Assembly (NCBI GenBank): GCA_036375215.1
Contig: DASUSH010000008.1
Coordinates: forward strand, 1 to 6,785
Length of the DNA stretch: 6,785 bases
Source of the DNA: DASUSH01 sp036375215
Lineage (GTDB): Bacteria > Actinomycetota > Thermoleophilia > Solirubrobacterales > 70-9
Direction: 5' to 3'
Shown here: positions 1-4,675 of the stretch, piece by piece
Layout: every line of letters starts with the position of its first letter
Numbering within the stretch: the first letter of the stretch is position 1
The notes under the pieces: generated by a model
Told to the model about the DNA's origin: nothing
Databases searched by the model: none
The model's input: only the letters and a program-made list of their open reading frames with translations
Translations under genes and position numbers: made by a program

Positions 1-1074
1 CACGGCGGCATCGTCGGTCAACCGGCGCACTCGGCCGAGCTCGACGCCGTGAGCGCCCTGCTCGCGGCGGCGTCGGCGCTCCCGCTTCTCGCCTGGCGCG
101 CCGCGCCGCGGCTTGTCTTTCTCGCAACTGCGCTGGCGACCGTCGGGCTCGCGGGCTTCGGCTATGGGATCGCGCTGCCGCTCGGATCGGCGGTCGGCCT
201 CTTCCTATACGCCGCGAGCCGCCGCGAGGGCGATCCGTGGGCACCCCGCGGCGCCGCCGAGGTGGTCGGGCTGTTTATCGCCTACGTCCTAGCCGCCTGG
301 TTCGCCGAGGGCGCTTTCCCGGACACGATCGCCCTTCATTCCGGGTTGGCCTGGGCACTCGCCTGGTTCGCCGGTGAGTGGACGCGGCTTCGCCACGAGC
401 ACGTCGCCGAACTCGCCGAGCGCGCCTCGCGAAGCGAGCGCGACGCCGAGCGCGATCGCCTGCTCACGGTCGCCGAGGAGCGGGCGCGGATCGCGCGTGA
501 CCTCCACGACTCCGCCGGGCACGCGATCAACGTGATCGCCGTGCGCGCCGGCGGCGCAAGGATGCGCGGCGACGCGGAAGGCTCGCAGGCAGCGCTCGAG
601 TCGATCGAGGGGCTGGCGCGCCAGACGGCCGGCGAAATTGACCAGATGGTCGGCAGCCTTCGCTGGTCCGACCGCGGGGTCGATGCGCCTCCCGGGCTCG
701 CCTCGCTCGGAGCCCTCGTCGCCGACTACGCGGACGCAGGCCTCGAGGTATCGGTGGCAAGCGAAGGCGAGCCGCGGCCACTCCCGGGCCCCGTCGACCA
801 GGCGGCGTACCGGATCCTCCAGGAGGCGCTGACCAACGCCGCGCGCCACGGCGAGGGCGGTGCACGGGTTGATCTCGTCTTCGCCGAGGAAGCAATCGAG
901 CTCGGCGTCACCAACGATTCCGCGCGCGAGATCTCACCGCGCGCGAACGGCGGCCACGGTCTCATCGGGATGCGCGAGCGCGCAACGCTCGTCGGCGGCA
1001 GCCTCGAGGTCGAGCGCAGCGCGGGATCGTTTCGGCTGCGCGCTCGTCTCCCTTTTCAAGGCGCCGCCGCGTGA
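1..1074 (+). CDS. NarL/DesK-type sensor histidine kinase, 5' end probably missing
   Basis: Membrane sensor kinase that should autophosphorylate on histidine and pass the phosphate to the regulator encoded next. The frame is open from base 1. The GTG at 49 could be a start, but residues encoded before it continue into a hydrophobic stretch ending in the LLAWRAAPR turn typical of the second membrane segment of actinobacterial kinases, so the true start probably lies left of the window. Counting from GTG 49: hydrophobic segments at about 1-14, 20-52, 68-85 and 95-112, a charged probably coiled linker at 113-145, the HisKA_3 H-box RIARDLHDSAGH with phospho-acceptor His153, an N-box EALTNAARHG with Asn263, and a G-box GGHGLIGMRERA from residue 301. 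It ends with the ATP-binding domain. The stop overlaps the regulator start by four bases, so the pair is co-translated. No ligand-binding domain is recognisable, so the signal is unknown. Confidence 0.94.
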   Translation, partial: HGGIVGQPAHSAELDAVSALLAAASALPLLAWRAAPRLVFLATALATVGLAGFGYGIALPLGSAVGLFLYAASRREGDPWAPRGAAEVVGLFIAYVLAAWFAEGAFPDTIALHSGLAWALAWFAGEWTRLRHEHVAELAERASRSERDAERDRLLTVAEERARIARDLHDSAGHAINVIAVRAGGARMRGDAEGSQAALESIEGLARQTAGEIDQMVGSLRWSDRGVDAPPGLASLGALVADYADAGLEVSVASEGEPRPLPGPVDQAAYRILQEALTNAARHGEGGARVDLVFAEEAIELGVTNDSAREISPRANGGHGLIGMRERATLVGGSLEVERSAGSFRLRARLPFQGAAA

Positions 1075-1739
1075 TCCGCGTCCTGATCGTCGACGACGAC
1101 CACCTAACGCGGGTCGGCCTTCGCGAGCTCCTCGCCGCCGACGCTGAGATCGAGGTCGTTGGCGAGGCGACGACCGGCCGGGAGGCAGTCGATCGGGTAA
1201 GCCGCTTCGCGCCCGACGTCGTCCTGATGGATGTCCGCATGCCCGACCTCGACGGGATCGCCGCGACCCGCGCTCTGACCCGGACCGTCGCCGACGTCCG
1301 CGTCTTGATCCTGACCACGTTCGAGCACGACGAGTACGTCTTCGGCGCGCTTCGCGCCGGCGCCTCCGGCTTCTTGCTCAAGCGGACCAAGCCCGAGGAG
1401 CTGATCGCCGCCGTCCACACCGTCGCCGCCGGCGATGCGCTTCTCTCCCCTTCGGTGACCGGCCGCGTGATTGACCGGATGACAAGCCAGCCAACGCCGG
1501 ATCTGGGTGAGGAGGCGAGACTCGAGGAGCTGACCCCTCGCGAGCGGGAGGTCTTTGAACTCGTCGCGCGCGGGCTCTCGAATAGGGAAATCGCCACCGA
1601 GCTCGTCGTCGAGGAGTCGACGATCCGCACGCACGTGAAGCGGATCCTGATGAAGCTCGAGCTCCGTGACCGGATCCAGGTCGTGATCTTCGCCTACGAG
1701 ACCGGGGTCAACCAGCAAGGCCGCGCCGCTGAGCGCTAG
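1071..1739 (+). CDS. NarL/LuxR-family two-component response regulator
   Basis: Cytoplasmic DNA-binding regulator of 222 residues, the usual family length. Residues 1-120 form the receiver: acidic pocket Asp8-Asp9-Asp10, phospho-acceptor Asp54 in VVLMDVRMPDLDG, conserved Thr82/Thr83 and Lys104 in GFLLKRT. Residues 154-212 form a LuxR/GerE helix-turn-helix starting LTPREREVFELVARGLSNRE, with recognition helix EESTIRTHVKRI. The GTG start at 1071 lies inside the last codons of the kinase gene (GTGA overlap). Only a weak AAGG lies upstream, which fits translational coupling. The partner is almost certainly the adjacent kinase. Targets cannot be read from the window. The neighbouring genes on the opposite strand are possible targets, but nothing here shows it. 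Confidence 0.97.
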   Translation: MIRVLIVDDDHLTRVGLRELLAADAEIEVVGEATTGREAVDRVSRFAPDVVLMDVRMPDLDGIAATRALTRTVADVRVLILTTFEHDEYVFGALRAGASGFLLKRTKPEELIAAVHTVAAGDALLSPSVTGRVIDRMTSQPTPDLGEEARLEELTPREREVFELVARGLSNREIATELVVEESTIRTHVKRILMKLELRDRIQVVIFAYETGVNQQGRAAER

Positions 1740-1743
1740 CGGC
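1725..1743 (+). terminator. small stem-loop at the regulator stop codon
   Basis: GCCGCT (1725-1730) and AGCGGC (1738-1743) form a perfect 6-bp stem around a 7-base loop that reaches into the TAG stop. There is no T tract, so it is at best a weak or Rho-assisted terminator or an mRNA 3'-end stabiliser. Confidence 0.3.
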
Positions 1744-1761
1744 ACCGGCGCGCTCTGGAGA

Positions 1762-1778
1762 GACGTCGATGCGATGTC
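1762..1778 (+). other. short hairpin in convergent intergenic region
   Basis: GACGTCG (1762-1768) can pair with CGATGTC (1772-1778) over 7 bp with one G-U pair and a 3-base loop. The G-U pair would be a C-A mismatch in the opposite transcript, so the structure favours plus-strand RNA reading out of the kinase/regulator operon. It could be part of the transcript end. No U tract follows. Confidence 0.3.
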
Positions 1779-1786
1779 GAGGAGGG

Positions 1787-1813
1787 GTCCCCGTCGCAGG
1801 GGACGTCGGTCCC
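1787..1813 (+). terminator. overlapping alternative stem-loops, candidate terminator
   Basis: GTCCCC (1787-1792) pairs perfectly with GGGGAC (1799-1804) around a 6-base loop. Part of the same right arm (GGGAC, 1800-1804) can instead pair with GTCCC (1809-1813) around a 4-base loop. The two stems exclude each other. The element lies between the convergent regulator and secreted-protein genes, where a two-way terminator would be expected. It has only a short T-containing tail (CTATTCCATTAGG), so intrinsic termination is not assured. Confidence 0.35.
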
Positions 1814-1869
1814 TATTCCATTAGGCAGAATTCGCGAGCACCCGCTCTCTCGGTGCTGGCCCCAGCCGT

Positions 1870-2661
1870 TCAGCCCTCCGGCACCCCGCAGCGCTGGAGC
1901 GTGATCTCGGTCTTTTGCTTGGGCTTGTTCTCGTACCTCGCCGCGAAGCGAAGCAGGTAGAAGCCCGCGCGCTCCTTCCCGATCGGAACCTCGACCTTGA
2001 GTCGATCATCCTTCTCGGCGGCGATCTTGCGGCTGAACGAGGAACCATCGAGGTAGTTGCCCCATTCGTCCTTGGGACCGGAAAGCGAGGCGGTGACCTT
2101 CTTCGCGCCCTTTGCTTTCGCGACGAGATCGAGATCGCCGTCCGCGCACCCGCCGGGAAGACCCCTCACCTTGATCTTCGATGAACCCTCGACCCGCGGC
2201 GGGTAGATCGCGCGCACCCGGGCGGTGTCACTTGTGATCGGACCGCCGCCGGGCGCACCGAGGATGCTCGTCAGCTGGTCCATTGACTCGTTGACCTGGA
2301 CGACCGCCGTGATCTGGGCGGTTCCGCCGGCGGGGACGTTTCCGAGCTGGCAGTCAGCGCCCGTGTAGTTGTAGGGCGGCCGCACCTCGTCGATCGTGCA
2401 GCCCCCCTGGGTCGCGGTCACCGACTGATAGCGATTGGAGACCGCTTTCTCGCCGCCTGCGCGAAGCGCCAGGAGCCCGACCTCGACTGGCTGCGAATCC
2501 GGACCGGTGTTCGTGACGGTCGCGGTGAAGGTCGCCGTTTCACCGGTGCGGACCTCAGAAGGGGAGCCGACCACATCGATACGCAATGCGGCTTCGGCAC
2601 CGGTTGGTAGGGCGAGCAGCGCGAGCGAGAGCCCAAGCGCGATGCGACCTCGACGGATCAT
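1870..2661 (-). CDS. secreted protein with DUF11-like domain
   Basis: Exported protein of 263 residues with no enzymatic motif. Residues 1-24 are a Sec signal peptide: basic MIRRGR, hydrophobic core to about residue 19, and an AEA|A cleavage site after residue 24. Residues 25-125 resemble one DUF11/CARDB-type Ig-like beta-sandwich. They contain TGETATFTATVTNTGPDS, and the family's habitual GxC...C.LGNVPAGGTAQI pattern with Cys88 and Cys104. Residues 155-263 look like a second beta-rich region that I do not recognise, with Cys172 and Cys258 near its ends. The even number of cysteines fits two disulfides outside the cell. No LPxTG anchor, lipobox or C-terminal membrane segment is visible, so it should be released or held non-covalently. 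The ATG is chosen because AGGAGG lies seven bases upstream and the signal peptide begins there. It is divergent from the PEP mutase-like gene. A role in surface or adhesion contacts is only a guess from the fold. Confidence 0.87.
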   Translation of the reverse strand: MIRRGRIALGLSLALLALPTGAEAALRIDVVGSPSEVRTGETATFTATVTNTGPDSQPVEVGLLALRAGGEKAVSNRYQSVTATQGGCTIDEVRPPYNYTGADCQLGNVPAGGTAQITAVVQVNESMDQLTSILGAPGGGPITSDTARVRAIYPPRVEGSSKIKVRGLPGGCADGDLDLVAKAKGAKKVTASLSGPKDEWGNYLDGSSFSRKIAAEKDDRLKVEVPIGKERAGFYLLRFAARYENKPKQKTEITLQRCGVPEG

Positions 2662-2668
2662 TTCCCTG

Positions 2669-2674
2669 CCTCCT
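2669..2674 (-). promoter_or_regulatory. strong ribosome binding site of the secreted-protein gene
   Basis: AGGAGG on the minus strand, seven bases from ATG 2661. It is the best Shine-Dalgarno in the window and fixes that start. Confidence 0.8.
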
Positions 2675-2691
2675 GCGTCGTTGAGGCACCG

Positions 2692-2697
2692 AGTCTA
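2692..2697 (-). promoter_or_regulatory. possible -10 hexamer for the secreted-protein gene
   Basis: TAGACT on the minus strand fits the TAnnnT pattern and lies about 30 bases upstream of ATG 2661. No convincing -35 element sits at the usual distance, so this is tentative. Confidence 0.2.
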
Positions 2698-2741
2698 TCC
2701 CTGGTTCGAAACCGGCCGCGCCCATCCGAGCAACCGCATCC

Positions 2742-2757
2742 CTGCCCGATCGGGCAG
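2742..2757. promoter_or_regulatory. perfect 16-bp palindrome, candidate operator
   Basis: CTGCCCGATCGGGCAG is identical to its reverse complement over all 16 bases and ends ten bases before the GTG start of the PEP mutase-like gene, in the shared divergent intergenic region. A contiguous dyad of this length suits a dimeric repressor or activator. It has no loop and no T tract, so it is a poor terminator. The regulator is unknown. Confidence 0.5.
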
Positions 2758-2767
2758 AATCGGGGGC

Positions 2768-3571
2768 GTGGCCGCGGAGATCGCTCAGGAGCGCAAGGGC
2801 GAGGCGTTTCGAGCGCTGCACGAGGGTTCGCCGTTCGTCATCCCGAACCCGTGGGACGCCGGATCGGCGAAGGTCTTCGCCGCGCTGGGCTTCGAGGCGC
2901 TGGCGAGCACGAGTGCCGGCTTCGCGTTCACGCTGGGACGACAGGACGGCGACGTCACCCTGGATGAAGTCGCCGAGCACACCCGCGCGCTCGACGCGGC
3001 GACGGACCTCCCCGTGTCCGTCGACCTGGAGAACGGCTACGGCCCCGATCCCGCGGATGCTGCGCTGGCGATCTCCCGGGTGGCCGAGGCGGGGGCCGTG
3101 GGCGGCTCGATCGAGGACTTCGATCCCGATCGGGGCATCTACGCGATCGAGCACGCGACCGAGCGGGTCGCCGCGGCGGTCGAGGCGGCCGGCCGTCTCG
3201 GCTTTCCGTTCACGTTGACGGCGCGCGCCGAGAACTACGTCCGCGGCAATCCCGACCTCGACGACACGATCGCCCGCCTTCAGGCGTTCGAGCGAGCCGG
3301 GGCGGACGTGCTCTATGCGCCGCGGCTGCCGAGCGCGGGCGAGATCCGGGCGATTCGCGAGGCGACCTCGAAGCCCCTCAACGTCCTCGCCGCCCCGGGC
3401 CTCTCCGTCGCCGAGATCGTCGACGCGGGCGGCCAGCGCGTGAGCGTCGGCGGCCGCCTCGCCTGGGTCGCGATCAACGCGATGGCCGCCGCCGCCGAGG
3501 AGCTCCGCGCGGGGGGCGACCTCCCGGCGGACGCCGACCCCAGCCGGATCATCGGGTGGCTCTCGGCCTGA
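2768..3571 (+). CDS. isocitrate lyase/PEP mutase superfamily enzyme
   Basis: Cytosolic TIM-barrel enzyme of 267 residues. The superfamily makes or breaks C-C or P-C bonds in small 2-oxo or hydroxy acids using Mg2+. Visible family marks: FRALHEGSPFVIPNPWDAGS at residues 14-33, the ASTSAGFAFTLGRQDG strand-loop at 46-61, metal-site VDLENGYG at 85-92 (Asp86, Glu88), GGSIEDFDP at 112-120 (Glu116), then LTARAENYVRG and the late LNVLAAPGLSVAEI segment. The lyase Cys motif (K-x-CGH in 2-methylisocitrate lyase) is absent: after IED comes FDPDRGIY. It is therefore unlikely to be a true isocitrate or methylisocitrate lyase. A hydrolase, mutase or decarboxylase-like activity is more likely, but the substrate cannot be named. 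The GTG at 2768 is chosen because family similarity begins about ten residues later. The frame stays open upstream, antisense to the secreted-protein gene, and an in-frame TTG at 2681 is a less likely alternative start. Upstream bases give only a G-rich stretch rather than a clear ribosome site. Confidence 0.9.
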   Translation: MAAEIAQERKGEAFRALHEGSPFVIPNPWDAGSAKVFAALGFEALASTSAGFAFTLGRQDGDVTLDEVAEHTRALDAATDLPVSVDLENGYGPDPADAALAISRVAEAGAVGGSIEDFDPDRGIYAIEHATERVAAAVEAAGRLGFPFTLTARAENYVRGNPDLDDTIARLQAFERAGADVLYAPRLPSAGEIRAIREATSKPLNVLAAPGLSVAEIVDAGGQRVSVGGRLAWVAINAMAAAAEELRAGGDLPADADPSRIIGWLSA

Positions 3572-3580
3572 GCGCCGAGA
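3561..3580. terminator. candidate two-way terminator between convergent genes
   Basis: TCTCGGC (3561-3567) and GCCGAGA (3574-3580) form a perfect 7-bp stem with a 6-base loop that holds most of the TGA stop of the PEP mutase-like gene. Only 21 bases separate this stop from the stop of the hemerythrin gene on the other strand, so one hairpin could serve both transcripts. There is no T run on either side. Confidence 0.4.
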
Positions 3581-3592
3581 ACCGCCCGTTCG

Positions 3593-4057
3593 TCAGTGGG
3601 TATGTCCCTCGCCGGTCGCGGCTTCCATGCGGGCGAGCACCTGCTCGGCGACCTCGGGGGCGGCGTCGAAGGCCGGTAGCTGGATGTCCTCCTCCTTGCG
3701 GAAGTGCACGGAGATGAGCGCGTAGAGGCCGTAGAGCAGCTCCTGGAGCGCGTCGACGTCGCCGAGGTCGGCCGCTTCCAGGCGCTCGATCCGGGCGACG
3801 ATCGCCTCGTGGTCGTGGACCATCGGGACCGCCGCGTCGGCGAAACCGATCAGCTCCGCCCACTCCGGATAGAGGACCTGCTCCTCGGCCTGGGCGTGCG
3901 GCAACAGCGTGCCCTGCAGGAAGCCGAGGATCCTGGCGCGCAGCTCGCCGCGTTCGTCCACGGAGAGCCGCGGCATCTGCCGCGCCGCCTCCGCGAGGTG
4001 CTCGATGTGCTCGAGCAGCTCGGCGTGCTCGCTACGGAACGGCTCGGTCGGACGCAT
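3593..4057 (-). CDS. hemerythrin HHE cation-binding domain protein
   Basis: Cytosolic four-helix-bundle protein of 154 residues, a single HHE domain expected to hold a di-iron (or iron-zinc) centre and to bind or sense O2, NO or iron. Likely ligands in order: His11 (FRSEHAELLEHIEHL), His54 and Glu58 (LPHAQAEEQVLYPEW), His81/His83 (MVHDHEAI), and His118 with Glu122/Glu123 (ISVHFRKEED). The frame extends upstream to an ATG at 4132, but those 25 residues are Pro/Arg-rich and unlike the family. The ATG at 4057 has AGAGGA seven bases before it and places the first ligand helix close to the N-terminus, so it is preferred. The C-terminus ends GEGHTH, a small extra His pair. The gene is convergent with the PEP mutase-like gene and lies 119 bases downstream of the unknown helical gene, probably with its own promoter. 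The exact role (oxygen store, NO or redox sensing, iron handling) is not decided by sequence. Confidence 0.93.
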   Translation of the reverse strand: MRPTEPFRSEHAELLEHIEHLAEAARQMPRLSVDERGELRARILGFLQGTLLPHAQAEEQVLYPEWAELIGFADAAVPMVHDHEAIVARIERLEAADLGDVDALQELLYGLYALISVHFRKEEDIQLPAFDAAPEVAEQVLARMEAATGEGHTH

Positions 4058-4064
4058 GATCACA

Positions 4065-4070
4065 TCCTCT
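4065..4070 (-). promoter_or_regulatory. ribosome binding site choosing the hemerythrin start
   Basis: AGAGGA on the minus strand, seven bases from ATG 4057. It supports the short start over the ATG at 4132. Confidence 0.6.
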
Positions 4071-4094
4071 CGTCGGGGCGGGCGTGGCCATCCA

Positions 4095-4100
4095 ACGATA
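4095..4100 (-). promoter_or_regulatory. possible -10 hexamer for the hemerythrin gene
   Basis: TATCGT on the minus strand fits TAnnnT and lies 37 bases before ATG 4057. No clear -35 is seen. Together with the hairpin at 4125-4142 it would make the hemerythrin gene its own transcription unit. Confidence 0.22.
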
Positions 4101-4124
4101 GGCATTCCTCGCCCGGGGGTCGGC

Positions 4125-4142
4125 GACGGCACGCCCGCCGTC
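4125..4142 (-). terminator. stem-loop downstream of the unknown helical gene
   Basis: GACGGC (4125-4130) pairs perfectly with GCCGTC (4137-4142) around a 6-base loop. It lies about 35 bases beyond the stop of the minus-strand gene that ends at 4177 and before the hemerythrin start. GC-rich, no T tract: a possible weak or Rho-aided terminator. Confidence 0.3.
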
Positions 4143-4176
4143 CGGAGGTTCGCGGTCGTCGGCCGGGCCGGGCTTC

Positions 4177-4635
4177 TCAGCGGCCGATGCCGCGCACGAG
4201 CGAGCGGGCGGACGACGCGAGGCCGGCGATCAGGTCGCGGACCTCGGCGAGCCCGGCGCGGAGCTCGGCGTCGCCGGACTCGATCGGGAGCATCGAGTCC
4301 TGGAGCTCGGCGAGGAGCCGGTCGGCCTCGTCGGCGCAGTCGACGGCGCGCTCGATCAGCGCCTGGCCGCCCCGGGTGCCCGCCGGGACCGAGGGCGGCT
4401 GCCAGGTCGCGGCCGACATGCCGACGCGGCCGGCGAACTGCGAGTGGGTCCGCTTGGCGCGGCCGAACGCCTTCTGGACCGGCCGGAAGAGCTGGTCCTC
4501 CATCCGGTCCGCGGTCGCGTCGTCGAGCTCCTCGTAGGCCTCGCCGAGGCAGGCCGCGGCGGTGGCGAGCCGGTCGATCGCGGCGGCGAGCTCGTCGAGG
4601 ATCTGCGCGCGGGCCTCTGCGGCGGTGATTGCCAT
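4177..4635 (-). CDS. helical protein of unknown function
   Basis: I do not recognise a family. The 152-residue product is almost wholly helical and soluble, with no signal peptide or membrane segment. Residues 5-45 are an Ala/Glu/Asp-rich amphipathic helix region (ILDELAAAIDRLATAAACLG). Residues 50-75 are basic (RPVQKAFGRAKRTHSQFAGR). A proline-containing loop WQPPSVPAGTRGG lies at 78-90, and a second helical pair fills 91-150 (IERAVDCADEADRLLAELQD, then DLIAGLASSARSLVRGIG). Two cysteines (29, 100) lie in helices with no metal-site pattern. The overall shape suggests a helical bundle or coiled-coil dimer. The start is well fixed, because an in-frame TAG lies 12 bases upstream of ATG 4635. No Shine-Dalgarno is visible. 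It follows the phenylalanine hydroxylase gene by 40 bases on the same strand and could be the tail of that operon. Coding is supported by the fixed frame, GC-rich third positions and a sensible amino acid mix. Confidence 0.78.
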   Translation of the reverse strand: MAITAAEARAQILDELAAAIDRLATAAACLGEAYEELDDATADRMEDQLFRPVQKAFGRAKRTHSQFAGRVGMSAATWQPPSVPAGTRGGQALIERAVDCADEADRLLAELQDSMLPIESGDAELRAGLAEVRDLIAGLASSARSLVRGIGR

Positions 4636-4675
4636 CGCGGCAGACTAGGGGCCCGGTCCGGCTCGGCGGGCCGGT

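Noticed and set aside
962..1745. Minus-strand open frames opposite the response regulator
   Set aside because: No recognisable motif, and the plus strand encodes a complete receiver and helix-turn-helix with all key residues.
1769..1960. A 63-residue plus-strand open frame after the response regulator
   Set aside because: It overlaps the 3' end of the secreted-protein gene in antisense, has no ribosome binding site and has no domain.
2690..2725. tRNA gene suggested by GGTTCGAAACC, which resembles a T-arm
   Set aside because: The stem around it closes only four pairs including a wobble, and no acceptor, D or anticodon arms can be built at the right distances. It is a short imperfect inverted repeat (2701-2715).
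2435..2767. N-terminal extension of the PEP mutase-like protein by about 110 residues
   Set aside because: Most of it lies antisense to the secreted-protein gene, and its sequence is Ser/Pro/Arg-rich and unlike the family. The GTG at 2768 gives the normal family length.
4058..4132. Longer hemerythrin protein starting at ATG 4132
   Set aside because: The added residues are Pro/Arg-rich and outside the domain, and the ATG at 4057 has a well-spaced AGAGGA.
3704..4628. Long plus-strand open frames opposite the hemerythrin and unknown helical genes
   Set aside because: They are antisense shadows with Arg/Ser-rich, low-complexity products. The minus strand carries the hemerythrin metal motifs and a sensible helical protein.
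4658..4674. CCGGC/GCCGG inverted repeat between the unknown gene and the phenylalanine hydroxylase gene
   Set aside because: Only five pairs of GC-rich sequence with a 7-base loop and no T tract. Such repeats are expected by chance at this base composition.
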